Of a stretch of 62,000 nt of DNA, positions 10,601 through 19,674 are shown piece after piece. A program made the translations under genes and the position numbers. Numbering within the stretch: the first letter of the stretch is position 1; every line of letters starts with the position of its first letter. The stretch spans positions 10,010,022 to 10,072,021 of the forward strand of contig NC_064045.1 in assembly GCF_932526225.1 (NCBI RefSeq), read 5' to 3'. The DNA is from Nematostella vectensis (taxonomy: Eukaryota > Cnidaria > Anthozoa > Actiniaria > Edwardsiidae). Under the pieces are notes generated by a model, which was not told where the DNA came from, made no database searches, and was given only the letters and a program-made list of their open reading frames with translations.

Positions 10601-13380
10601 TATAACCAATCTGTGACCAGTTTGCGAACCGTTGGTATTTGTATTCTTTCTGTTGTACCTGTTAACAACCTATTCACAATCCCGCTTGCATCCGCTTATA
10701 ACCCGTACAGTTCGTTTGCGACCCGTTGTAAACATTTAGAGCCCGTTTATGACCCTTTGTGTTCTTTGTCAGGTTATGTGGCAGACTTCGGATCCAAGCG
10801 GGACGACGCCCTCAAGATCGCCGACACCCTTTCTTCACAAGGCTGGATTGACAAGTACACGCGAGCCATATTTGCCGAATTCACTATCTACAATGCGTAC
10901 ACGAACTTCTTCAGCGTGGTGACACTCCTAACAGAAATCCTCCCAACAGGGGGATACCATCACTGGCCTCGGGTACAGACCCTGCGGCTGTACCGCTACA
11001 TCGGCCCCGAGATGGTGTTTGTGATGGCGTGTGAGATCATGTATCTGGCCTTCTTGCTGTTGTTCCTTTACAAACAGGTGAGATCTGGGAATCCCTCTGT
11101 ACAGGTGGCCTACGCGCGCGCCTCTTGGATTCCCGCTCAACCTCGTTCCCAGGGTCTTCTGGGTAAGTTTTAATATGGCGTCTAGCTGACGGAGACCCTG
11201 GCGGAGGCTGGCCCATTTCCACAGGTAGACCGACACTAGTATTTACCGAATCTAATATGGCCGACAGATTGATGAAATAAGTCATGAAATCACATGGAAT
11301 CAATGAGAAAAATCCTTCCTACAAAGCCGTTTTACAAGATATGGGAAAACCAACCGCATTCATGTGTTGCACACTTATTGTTTTACCTTTCGACTGCGTT
11401 TTGTTATAAATACGGCCCGATAAAAATTTTTACTGGTAGATTTGCTTTGCTTAGTGAGCTAATTTGGTCGACTTCCGCTCGCAAAACACCGATGAAAACA
11501 CGCAACAACAATTAATTTTGGTACCTCAGGTAAAAACAAAAAGATTTCCGTCCACGATATTCAAGTAATATTTTTGCTTAACATCTAAGGACAATATTGA
11601 TTTGAATTTTACGGCATAAAAATTGAAACGGCACTTCTACCGTTGCATTTTATACTCCGACTCGGAGTTCGCCAGTATTTATAATATGTATTTTTAATAT
11701 TACAGTATTTGAGTGAAGGAATGACTCAGGGTACTCAGAAAATCGCTCCGTAGAAATACCTCTTGAGCCTAATTCATTCAATTGCCCCCTATACGATCTA
11801 CCTGTGGAAATGGGCCAGGCCATGGAAATTACCCAGAAGAGCCTGGTGACGAGGTTGATTCCCGCTGTAATTAGGCCCGATTCATACGTCGCGTTCTGTT
11901 GTGTCGAATCTGAATATTTGGATTAGGCCAATGAACAGTTGTACGTCTGGATGATTAATGGACTTCGCCATGGCGGAATTAAATTGGCACGGTATGGCAA
12001 CGGCAGCTGTGCTTTACTCACAAAAGCAATTACAATATATTCTTTATTTCATATTGCATTTCGCATATTGCACATCGTCTTTCAGTAAAGCCGTCTTACT
12101 TGAATTTGTAGGTCAAAAAGTACCGTGCTCTCGGGAGAAAGGAGTATCTCAAGGATCTATGGAATTACCTGGAGATCTTAGTACTGTTGTTCTCCCTCTC
12201 CGCTATTGGTCTCTACTTTGCACGCCTGGCTCTGACCAAGTACACCATTGGAAACATGAAGGAAACACCCGACCGCTTCGTTAGTTTCCAGTACGTCGCC
12301 TTCCTGGATGAATGGGTCACAGCAACCTGCAGTCTTGCAGTGTTTTTCTCTTTCCTCAAGTTTCTTCGACTTCTGAGGTTCAACCGAAAAATGGCTCTCT
12401 TATCGTCGACTCTAAAAGCCGCCGCAAAACCTCTCTTTTACTTCTTCGTTTACTTCTCTGTCATCTTCTTTGCCTACGCGCAGTTTGGGTTTGTGGTATT
12501 TGGCATATCTATGGATAGCTACGCGTCATTCCAAGGCACCATGGCGTCCCTGATGGGTCTTACCCTCGGGGATTTCGATTTTGATGAGTTGAAGCAAGCG
12601 AATCGTCTTTTTGGGCCTATGTTCTTCTTCTCGTACGTCCTTGTTGTCTTATTCATCCTGATGAACGTCTTCCTTTCAATCATCGTGGAGACATTCAACG
12701 AGGTTAACAGCGACGTTTCGAAGCAGGCGAACGACCACGAGATTATGTCGTTCATGATGCACACAGTCAAACAAAACATTGGCAAACAAGTCGGACCAGC
12801 GATCAAGCCTACTTATGTTGAGCCCAAGACGAAGATTGAACTGCAGATAGACGACATCGAGGAAATATCCGAAAACGTCCAATACGCCCTTAGAAACGTC
12901 TGCATGGAGGATATCCGTCAGACAAACTGGTTCGTCCCAGAGTCGGCCAGCCAAAAAAAGAAGATTATCATGCAAATGATGATGGAGGCGGATGAGAATT
13001 TCACAGAGAACGACATCTGCGACGCCATACCGGTCTTTGATAACCTAATCACTAAGAAGTCGCGGGAAGACTTGGTTCGAATGCTTGTCATGTACCGCGA
13101 AAAGCGCCGACTAGAGGAGTTAGAGAATGCTCAGTCCGAGGACGACGCGGTTAGCAGCGACGAGGAGAAGTCTGGGGATAGTGACGGAGATAGTGGGGAG
13201 GACGATTCGAGTGACGAGGAGAAGCCCACTGTCCCGCGGGCAACGAGTCGCCTCGAGGAGTCCATTATGGATAACATCGTGAGCTCGACCCCACGCCCTC
13301 GCAGCCAGGCGGAGAAAAACGATGACGCCATTAAAGATCTCTACGGTATCCATGTGGATTTGAACGACTCGTTCGCGTAA
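1..13380 (+). CDS. Polycystin-1-like membrane protein (REJ/GPS/PLAT/polycystin channel), 3' part
   Basis: This is a spliced gene running in from the left edge. Twelve exons join in frame: 1-127 (codons start at 2), 952-1191, 1370-1609, 2389-3018, 3283-3507, 4832-5021, 5831-6919, 7355-7587, 8725-9028, 9529-9750, 10773-11077 and 12112-13380, ending in TAA. They give about 1,690 residues. Order: REJ/GAIN-like region, GPS site, TM1, PLAT domain, more TM segments, extracellular polycystin (TOP) domain, and a six-helix channel with a pore. This order is specific to the polycystin-1/PKD1L family, whose members sense stimuli and form TRPP-type cation channels with PKD2 proteins. Exons end with GT and start after AG throughout, with phases 0 or 1 matched at each junction. 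Most introns hold MITEs or tandem repeats. The N-terminal ectodomain lies outside the window. The exact paralogue (PKD1, PKD1L1, PKD1L2, PKD1L3) cannot be fixed here. Confidence 0.93.
122..900 (+). repeat. 32-bp intronic minisatellite that copies the exon-1 splice donor
   Basis: About 24 head-to-tail copies of a 32-bp unit, with core GGTATGCCCATGGTTTACTG followed by TCGATTCACTGA. They fill almost the whole intron between exons 1 and 2 of the polycystin-like gene. The first copy begins inside the exon: the exon ends ACTAAG and continues GTATGCC, and several later copies carry the same ACTAAGGTATGCC. Each of those copies therefore has an intact potential donor. Differences between copies are single bases (TTTACT/TTAACT, CTAAG/CTGAG). 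Confidence 0.95.
1727..1858 (+). repeat. G-rich tandem repeat (GGCGGGCGGACGGAAGGAC type)
   Basis: Short tandem array of a roughly 20-bp purine-rich unit in the intron after exon 3. The + strand has almost no T. It produces spurious Arg/Pro/Ser-rich frames on the other strand. There is no sign of function. Confidence 0.85.
2048..2135 (+). repeat. tRNA-derived SINE-like segment
   Basis: The stretch has an A-box-like TGGCCCAGTGTGTTAGCG and, about 30 bases later, a B-box match GGTTCGATTCC. These are the internal RNA polymerase III promoter elements of tRNAs. The ends do not form an acceptor stem, so this is not a working tRNA gene. It reads best as the head of a SINE inserted in a polycystin-like intron. 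The body downstream (to about 2220) has no clear boundary. Confidence 0.55.
2389..3507 (+). CDS. Polycystin-1-like gene: GAIN domain, GPS cleavage site and TM1 (exons 4-5)
   Basis: Exon 4 (2389-3018) encodes an extracellular domain with many N-x-S/T sites and a terminal Cys-containing strand (SCFFYNTTT). Exon 5 (3283-3507) begins VGGLTTPELSQCFSTHLTSF, the classic GPS signature. Autoproteolysis would fall between Leu and Thr in H-L-T. FFVPPNKIDW follows, then the first membrane helix around FAFVLSIFGAYFLLVIW and a basic cytoplasmic start (ARRADRKD). The Trp often found between the GPS cysteines in adhesion GPCRs is absent, but the HLT triad is intact, so cleavage looks possible. The intron after this exon holds a MITE (3975-4716). 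Confidence 0.9.
3975..4716. mobile_element. Non-autonomous inverted-repeat element (MITE) in polycystin-like intron
   Basis: The left end (about 3975-4032) contains AAAGGTAAATTCATAGATCC, then a CGCGCGCACGA and GCCAATCAG block. The right end (about 4669-4716) is the reverse complement of the same blocks (CTGATTGGATATTCGTGCGC, then GGATCTCTGAATTACCTTT). Arms are about 45-55 bp with a few mismatches. No transposase frame lies between them. Target duplication was not resolved. Confidence 0.75.
4832..6919 (+). CDS. Polycystin-1-like gene: PLAT domain and TM2-TM4 (exons 6-7)
   Basis: Exon 6 (4832-5021) starts the PLAT/LH2 beta-sandwich (YLYEIVVYTGHARGSGTTSD). Exon 7 (5831-6919) completes it (FLMAVPASLGKLQQLRIWHN, then GWYLARIMVHD). 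PLAT domains bind lipids or proteins at the inner membrane face. The domain is split by a phase-1 intron that carries a MITE at 5515-5774. After PLAT come a membrane helix (SIGITSSLVVLPANIIIV), a strongly acidic then lysine-rich cytoplasmic loop (about residues 220-265 of this exon product), and helices around FIYVAYALVFLSSTVSAIF and PLKVFAMAMFFALVI. The charged loop is low complexity, so its length probably varies. Confidence 0.92.
5515..5774. mobile_element. 260-bp MITE with 30-bp terminal inverted repeats
   Basis: The left end TAGGGAACTTGCGCTTAGAG is matched in reverse by the right end CTCTTAGCGCAAGTCCCCTA. The arms extend through TCACGTGAC/GTCACGTG. It sits within the PLAT-splitting intron, about 55 bp upstream of exon 7. 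A second, 3'-incomplete copy lies at 50007-50212 in the TRPA1-like gene, so this is a dispersed family. Flanking TA could be the target duplication, which would suggest a Tc1/mariner-like driver, but this is not certain. Confidence 0.85.
7355..11077 (+). CDS. Polycystin-1-like gene: TM5, polycystin TOP domain and following helix (exons 8-11)
   Basis: Exon 8 (7355-7587) holds a basic linker and a helix (YEIVQYLFFLGIVLVIAYG). Exon 9 (8725-9028) starts with SYWSWVTTSFLPTL and ends SPRLRQLRV. Exon 10 (9529-9750) includes DYLTGWRPYG and GTPYWGMFASYWAG. Exon 11 (10773-11077) starts GYVADFG and includes FAEFTIYNAYTNFFSVVTLL, then a helix (CEIMYLAFLLLFLYKQ). These are the conserved landmarks of the polycystin extracellular TOP domain, which caps the channel. 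Cys residues are present near both ends of exon 10. The donors of exons 9 and 10 are both engulfed by tandem duplications in the following introns (9028-9290 and 9700-10470). Confidence 0.92.
7714..8103. mobile_element. 390-bp MITE with ~35-bp inverted ends
   Basis: The left arm (7714-7749) contains AACCCGCACTATAAAAGGGC. The right arm (8068-8103) is its reverse complement, with CCCTTTTATAGTGCGGGT. The interior is non-coding. It lies in the intron between exons 8 and 9 of the polycystin-like gene. A poly-T run precedes the left end. Confidence 0.8.
9028..9292 (+). repeat. 133-bp tandem duplication starting exactly at the exon-9 donor
   Basis: Two copies of a roughly 133-bp unit. Copy 1 starts GGTTTGTCTTAAGAAACTG at the last exon base and donor (9028). 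Copy 2 starts GGTTTGTCTTCAGAAACTG at 9161. The copies are about 95% alike over their length, so the splice donor is present twice. Confidence 0.9.
9700..10470 (+). repeat. ~100-bp tandem repeat carrying the end of exon 10 and its donor
   Basis: The last 44 bases of exon 10 (from GGGCACGCCTTACTGGGGGA to the donor GGAG|GTAAGAG) plus about 56 intron bases recur every 100-102 bp. Copies start near 9707 (the real exon), 9807, 9908, 10010, 10110 and 10211. A more diverged copy near 10363 includes even more exon sequence (GGGAGCTCAAGGGCACGCC). Most copies keep a GT donor. Confidence 0.93.
11128..11864. mobile_element. Inverted-repeat element in last polycystin-like intron
   Basis: Blocks at 11128-11166 (AACCTCGTTCCCAGG, then TCTTCTGGGTAA) and 11207-11229 (CCCATTTCCACAGGTAGA) reappear inverted, in mirrored order, at 11828-11864 and 11798-11824. 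It is a roughly 735-bp fold-back element without coding capacity. A related CTCGTCCCCAGG...TCTTGGGC motif occurs at about 28292-28315. Confidence 0.72.
12112..13380 (+). CDS. Polycystin-1-like gene: channel helices, pore and C-terminal tail (last exon)
   Basis: One terminal exon of 422 codons. In order: a helix (LEILVLLFSLSAIGLYFA), a helix with spaced basic residues (FFSFLKFLRLLRFNRK), helix S5 (LFYFFVYFSVIFFAYAQFG), a pore loop with the filter-like GLTLGDFDFDEL, and S6 (VLVVLFILMNVFLSIIVETF). LGDFDF is the polycystin-type pore motif. A predicted helical/coiled cytoplasmic tail follows, then an acidic Ser-rich segment (SSDEEKSGDSDG), ending in TAA at 13378-13380. Acceptor is TTTGTAG|GTC. No in-frame stop or frame loss is seen. 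Confidence 0.95.
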   Translation, partial: VKKYRALGRKEYLKDLWNYLEILVLLFSLSAIGLYFARLALTKYTIGNMKETPDRFVSFQYVAFLDEWVTATCSLAVFFSFLKFLRLLRFNRKMALLSSTLKAAAKPLFYFFVYFSVIFFAYAQFGFVVFGISMDSYASFQGTMASLMGLTLGDFDFDELKQANRLFGPMFFFSYVLVVLFILMNVFLSIIVETFNEVNSDVSKQANDHEIMSFMMHTVKQNIGKQVGPAIKPTYVEPKTKIELQIDDIEEISENVQYALRNVCMEDIRQTNWFVPESASQKKKIIMQMMMEADENFTENDICDAIPVFDNLITKKSREDLVRMLVMYREKRRLEELENAQSEDDAVSSDEEKSGDSDGDSGEDDSSDEEKPTVPRATSRLEESIMDNIVSSTPRPRSQAEKNDDAIKDLYGIHVDLNDSFA

Positions 13381-15130
13381 ATGAAACATATGCATGGATT
13401 GATTTCCAATAATTTTTGCTTACTTACCCTTGCTCAAATATGCCGAAACTTAAGTAGTGTGTGTTCTGGGTGGCTAGCTTATTCGACAGCATTTGAGCTT
13501 ACATTGGGTAAAATAATTAAACCCTGCATATGTGCCTAAAGTATAGTCAACCCCTAATGCATGTTTTGAAAAAGTGTTTAAGCACCATGTTATGAGCGTG
13601 AAACACTGCGTTGTTAGTTGTTTGTTCATCGGATATTTGCACCTAACTAACAATCAATGAAATGAGCTATATCGTAGTTTGTGTTTATATTGATTTTATC
13701 CTTACATTGGACCCATGGTCCGAAGTTGAAATATTTTTTTCTTTTTTTAGGATTATAAGGTGATGTATCACCACGTGACTTCTCAACATTAATCTGCATG
13801 TCGTATCTTAGATCAAGCTGCAAATAGAACAACAACGGTATAGGAATTTCTTGCCTTGGTAGCAATCTAAAGTAGTGTAGTTAAGTAATACATCTCATTA
13901 TTTCAAAATTCCTTACAACACATCGGCGATAGGGACCTTTAGTTTAAGAGGCCATCACGACGGGTCCCCTTTGCTTGGGCTAATGATTATTCTATCTATA
14001 ATATATCTCGATTTATAAATCCACTTACACGCTATCACGAATCTCGCAATTTGATTGGTTCCCGTACTCACTATCTATTGAGACATAGATAGTGAGTGGC
14101 GAAAAAGCCGGCGAAAGAGACGAAAAACCTTGATTCAAATTCGAGAAGTTTGGTTCACAATCTTTTCTAGTAAATGCATTTTCCATCCTTACAAAAGGAC
14201 CCTAAAAGTGACGAAGACTGCAAGGTTTTAAAGCTAAAGTTTTCAATTTTCGTTTATCTGCGCGCTCTGCAAACACCGGGCGCTCGCGAAAGCACTAGAA
14301 AACGCCATTTCAAACGAGCGCGCACTGTTTTGATTTTGTTAAATACTTTTTTCGTTGTGTTATATTATTTATTACTGAGAATTATTAAAATCGTCATTTA
14401 TTTGAAGGAAGTGTGTGAGTGGATTTATACTAAAACAATTAGACTACTCGTTCTCGTTTTCTTTGAGTCAAATACGCGCCTAGTTTACTATCTATTGACT
14501 CATAGAAAACTCGAACTAATCGTAGTCTAATTGTTAAATATCTTATATCTCAATGAAGACAAAGCATTTCCCTTCCTACAATTATTATTTTGACGATCGA
14601 ATCTTATGCCCTATTAGCGGGGGTGTTGTATTCGTGAAAAAAACCCGTTACGCTATTAATCAAGCTTTGATTATAGCAGCCCCTCCCTCCATATTAATAT
14701 TTGGGTGACCTTCAAACCCGCTCGGTCAATCTCTGTGAGGCCTGGGTCTAAGGGCTTTTTAAGATTAGTGAGATAAAAATTTGACTAATCTGTCAGGTTT
14801 TTTTGGACAAATTATTGCCACGAGTCTCAAATTGACAGGAATCAGCATTTTTCACCATATTTTCTGGAGATCAGGGAGCGGGAAAACTTAAGCTCTTCTA
14901 AATATGGGCATCAATGACCATATAAGGCAATGCAAACGAAAGACACTATCCATGGGGAATATGTTTGATATGCCTACACTTTCTTTAAGTCCCCCCCCCC
15001 CAGTCTCAAAGGCCTTATGTAAGTTTGTACTGTAGGAGTGATGCGTTTGGTAATTACGAACCCGTCATGTATTTTTTTATTGATGGGGGTATATCATTTT
15101 GCATGCTGCAAAGGTGTGTAGCCAACAGTT
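13381..15130. other. Intergenic, 3' of polycystin-like gene
   Basis: AT-rich sequence after the polycystin-like stop, presumably starting with its 3' UTR. A short perfect hairpin near 14068-14098 (ACTCACTATCTAT facing ATAGATAGTGAGT) and a C-run at about 14991 are the only structures seen. The open frame at 14174-14530 shows no family features. I see no gene. Confidence 0.6.
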
Positions 15131-15416
15131 AAGGCCAGTGTTACATAAGACAATATTTTCTGCAACCTGCAACGCAATTTTGTTTCGTTGCGAGTGCTTG
15201 AATATACTGAGTGACATCCCCTATTTGCAACATGCAATGCAATTTTATGTTGCGTTGCAAGTTGCAGCAAAAGTAGAAACGCCTTCTACTTTTCACGACA
15301 TGCGAGAAAAATCGCCCTGTGGATAATGTTTCATAAAATTTTCTACAACATAATTTTTATTTGTCATCATTGCATTGCAAGTTGCAGGAAAAATTTTCTC
15401 GTGTTGCATGGCCTTA
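15131..15416. mobile_element. 286-bp MITE with ~48-bp imperfect inverted ends
   Basis: The left end starts TAAGGCCAGTGTTACATAAG and continues into CTGCAACCTGCAACGCAAT. The right end, read in reverse, starts TAAGGCCATGCAACACGAGA and continues CTGCAACTTGCAATGCAAT. The inner part is itself rich in inverted GCAACATGCAATGC-type motifs and a hairpin (AAAAGTAGAA facing TTCTACTTTT). No coding sequence. Confidence 0.8.
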
Positions 15417-16147
15417 GCTCCGGGCATCCATTGGTTTTATACCTGTGCAATCCCCACTAATCCCCTACTCAGCTGCAAAAGTAACTTTTCGTCTGATATT
15501 TGCATGATAATATTTGGCTCAATAATATGCATGTGATAACGATCACTGAAAAGTGTTATATAAGAATAAAAGGCTGTTTGCATGATTGATGTTTTTCATT
15601 GATACAAGAGATTTCTCCTTGCGCTAAAAGAAAAATGTCGTAGGCCTTTCATCGACAACAAGATGAGAGACAGTTTGTGTGCTAATGTTGTTTATGAATT
15701 AGCATATGGTATTTGGGCTAGGAGAACCAAAATAAATAAAATGAAATTATCTTTTAAGAACTTAAACTCAAAAGCAAAACAAGGTAGAATGTACCGAGAG
15801 ATCAGCTTTTTTAATTATCAGTTTTAATCACCAATATTTTATGCTAGTGAAAACGGATAAACTTCAGAATACCCGTCCACATTTTAAGGCCTCTAAATTT
15901 AATCGGTCCGCGGTCCGCAGTCCAGAACTACTTAATTAATATAAAATATCCATCATTGCACAATTAAATTATAATCGGATATGTTATGTTGGTTCGCAGT
16001 CCGCAGTCAAAGACTACTACCCATAATGCGAAATTGGTTGGTACGCGGTCCGCAAATATGCAAAGACGGCTTCACTGCGGACCGTGTACCACGGTAGCAA
16101 TGACTTATCAGTTAGATTTATAGCCTGCTTGCAGGCGGTACTCGGTT

Positions 16148-16402
16148 ATCATCGCGGAAAACCCTCTCCGTTCGATGATCGGGCGCCATATTGTATTCGG
16201 TAATCGCGGAAAACCCTCTCCGTTCGATGATCGGGCGCCATATTATATTCTAATCGCGGAAAACCCTCTCCGTTCGATGATCGGGCGCCATATTGTATTC
16301 TAATCGCGGAAACCCCTCTCCGTTCGATGATCGGGCGCCATATTGTATTCTAATCGCAGAAAACCCTCTCCGTTCGATGATCGGGCGCCATATTGTATTC
16401 TA
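16148..16402 (+). repeat. 50-bp tandem repeat, five copies
   Basis: Five near-identical copies of a 50-52 bp unit (CGCGGAAAACCCTCTCCGTT, then CGATGATCGGGCGCCATATT, then GTATTCTAAT), inside the outer element and left of the LINE 3' end. Copies differ at one to three bases. Confidence 0.93.
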
Positions 16403-16455
16403 AGCCGCACGGTTCCTGGGGGCGAGCGCAAAAACGGACGCAGGGCAGGGGGGAA

Positions 16456-16494
16456 AGGAGAGGGAAGAGGGTTTTTTTCCCTCTTCCCTCTCCT
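16456..16494. repeat. Perfect hairpin at the LINE 3' junction
   Basis: The left arm GGAGAGGGAAGAGGG (16457-16471), a T7 loop, and the right arm CCCTCTTCCCTCTCC (16479-16493) are exactly complementary. One more A-T pair lies outside. The structure abuts the (TAGA)n tail of the LINE. Confidence 0.92.
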
Positions 16495-16725
16495 AGATAG
16501 ATAGATAGATAGATAGATAGACTTTATTTAAGACACGCTTGCCCCGTCAACAACAGCTGATTTCCACAAGGGGCGTGTGGGAAAAAAAATATATATATAT
16601 ATATCTATAATAATTAGAAATATAACTATAAGTAAAAGTATTTAAATAAATAAATAACGAAAGAAAAAAAAAACTTGATCTATGTGGATATATAATACTA
16701 TAAATACGCTAAACTAATTATTTGT

Positions 16726-19674
16726 TTAGATAAAAGTGTGAGCCTCTAATTCTCTGACAAATGATGATAAACTTGTACAATCTCGACTAGCCTCTGGGAG
16801 GGAATTCCATAATTTAGCTCCATCATAGCTGAAACTTTTTTTCATAAATTCAGTTTTTGGGAGTGGCAGCTGTAGCGAGGTGGAGGAGCCTCTGAGATTG
16901 TAATTTGTAATATTTTTCTTTAAGCTGAAAAGGTCCGTGAGACAGTTTGGAGCCATATCATGCAAAACTTTAAACATTTGTTTGGCTTTTGTCTTTGCTC
17001 GCTGGGTCTCTAAATTTTGCCAGCCCAATTCAGCTAGAGCCTCTGTGGCAGGGGTGTCATTTGACCTGTTTGTGATCACCCTTGCCGCCCTATTTTGCAA
17101 TTTTTGAAGACGGATTGTGTTACATTGCCCAAGAGTATCCCACACCTCGCTACAGTAGTTAAGGTGTGGTTGGATGATTGCATTATAAATAGAGACTAAT
17201 GTATTTTGATTAGCAAATTCAGAAATTCGTTTCATGGCTCCTATACCAGAACTGACTTTTTTAGCAAGAGAATCAATGTGCTGATCCCAATTTAGGTGTT
17301 TGTCAATTTCCACACCAAGAACCCTACTTTGCTGAACTTGTTTTAGTTCCTTGTTATCAATAGAAATAGAAGGTTTGCAAGGAAGGGTTCTTAGCTTGTG
17401 GTGGGATCCTATTAATAAGAATTCTGTTTTTGCTACATTGAGACTTAATTTATTAGCCAAGAGCCATTCTTTCACTTGCTCAAGGTCCGAATTCATGGCC
17501 AACTCAACTTCCCCTACAGTACTACCAGACGCTGTCAAGTTTGTATCGTCAGCAAATAATCTAGGAGTAGTGTGCAATAGACACTCTGGTAGATCATTAA
17601 TATATAAGAGGAAGAAAAGTGGGCCAAGAATTGAACCCTGAGGAATGCCACATGTGATTTTACTTTCAGAGGACACTGTACTGTTTAGCTGGCATTTCTG
17701 TTTACGGTTGGACAAATAAGATTGAATTAATAAAAGGGCATTTCCAGTGATACCATTCAATTCTAGTTTTCGAAGCAAAATGTCATGATTAACGGTATCA
17801 AATGCCTTTTTTAGATCCAAAAATACAACTAAATTAAACTTTTGTCTGTCCATGTTAATATACCAGCTATTAGTGCTATCAAGGAGAGCAGAAACAGTAG
17901 AGTGTAGTCTTCGAAAGCCAAATTGTTGTTCGGATAAAATTTGGTTTGCTGTAAAATGATCGTATAACTGTTCATACATTATTTTTTCCATTAGTTTGCT
18001 AATCACTGGTAATATACTTATTGGTCTATAGTTGTCGGGAATAGTCTTAGAGCCTTTTTTAAAGAGGGGCAAAACCCTAGCCATTTTCCACTCATCTGGA
18101 AAACAGTTGGAAATTATAGAGTTGTTAAAAATGTAAGTGAGAGATGGAGAAATGGCATGGGCTGCACACTTGAGTATTTTTCCAGAGATTTTGTCAATAC
18201 CAGTCGCTTTGGCATTAGAAAGGCAACCCAAAAGCTTTAGTACTTTTGTATTGGATACTAACTTAAAACGTGACATTTGAGCACTACATGGCTTAATAAA
18301 ATGCTCAAATGATTTACTAGGGTTTGCCATTGAACTTGCCAATTTTGGACCAACATTAGAAAAATAATCATTAAATGCTTCGGCAATATGTTCTTGTGAA
18401 AAAAGGCTTTGGTCGTCAAATTTAAGTTCATTTACAGTTGTATTTTCTTTGGTGCGACCAAGTAGACTATTTATCGTTTTCCAAGCCTCTTTGGGATTAT
18501 TCTTTTGATTTGCAATCTTATTACGATAATAGTTGGATTTGGCTTGGCGCAAGGCAATGTTTACTTTATTTCGGGATGCCTTAAAATCATCCCAGTCATT
18601 ACGTAATTTACTCACCATTGCTTTGCGCTTTAACTTATCTCTGTTATTAATTAAATCTTTGATCTCTCTGGTCAGCCATGGGACATTAAATGCTTTTTTT
18701 CTTTTAGATTGTACAGGGGCATGCCTGTCTAACACGTTTAGAAACAGGTCTTTCCAATGTGCCCACATCTCATTAGTGTCATGACACAAAACAATCTGTT
18801 CCCACGACTGAGTAAGGAGGTCCTTTACAAACTTTTGTTGATCGAAATGTTTAAAATTACGTATTTCAATGGTTTTTGCTTTATCTCGCGCACACCTATA
18901 AGGGTTTATCTTTCTTATTCCATAGATCAAACTATGATCACTCGGACCAATGTGAATTACGCCTGATGAGTTTATTTTGTCAGGAGACGATGTGACAAAG
19001 TGATCAATTAGGCTTTTAGAATCAATTGTTATACGCGTGGGCTCGTTTATCAACTGGGATAGTTGATATGCTTCATAAATTGATTTTAACTTTTTTGTTT
19101 TATTATCAAAGACTTTCTTCTTGAGTAAACAACAATTTAAATCCCCAAGAATCACGTGCTCTTTGTCTTCATCGTCTACTGCCTTTATCAACTCTTCGAA
19201 GCGATTAAAATATTCGATCGGAGACTCAGGACGATAGACAACACTAACAATGAAAGGCCGACTGTTTGGTTTACGAATTTCTAAACAGACAGCTTCGACA
19301 TCTTCAGGAACAATTTCTTTTCTATTAACACAATTGATGGAGCTGCGGATATATACACACACACCGCCACCATCGCGATTTCTGTCTTTCCTGAAGATAT
19401 CATATCCATGAATTTTTAATTCAGCGTCTGTATAAGTGTCATCGAGCCTGGTCTCACTAAAACCTTAAATATCGAATGAATTCATTAATTTAGACGTCCG
19501 AATTTCATCTATATATTTTGGAATACTGACAATATTTAAAAAAGCCATTTTGAAGCCTCTAGCTGTTGGGCCAGATGGAATATAATCATTGTTAGATGAA
19601 AAATTTTTAGAAAATAATTTAGGCTGGTCGAGAAGTGAATAAGCCGGCGAATTAGCGCTCACACTTTCACCCAA
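16726..19674 (-). CDS. LINE ORF2: endonuclease-reverse transcriptase with one internal stop
   Basis: The product nicks target DNA and copies the element RNA. Frame runs 19674 to 16726. The first in-frame ATG (19546-19548) gives MAFLNIVSIPKYIDEI, the usual endonuclease start. A TAA at 19465-19467 interrupts the domain right before GFSETRLDD, which carries the catalytic Glu. The rest (to 16726) is open for 878+ codons: GDLNCCL, SDHSLIYG (endonuclease Asp-His), RT blocks NYRPISILPV, QFGFRRLHST, FLDLKKAFDTVNH, GIPQGSILGPLFF and the catalytic FADD. The C-terminal region contains QNRAARVITN. A single nonsense codon implies recent loss of function or a sequencing error. Confidence 0.93.

Noticed and set aside
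14174-14530. 118-residue open frame 3' of the polycystin-like gene
   Set aside because: AT-rich, hydrophobic by composition, no family motif, no splice or promoter context.
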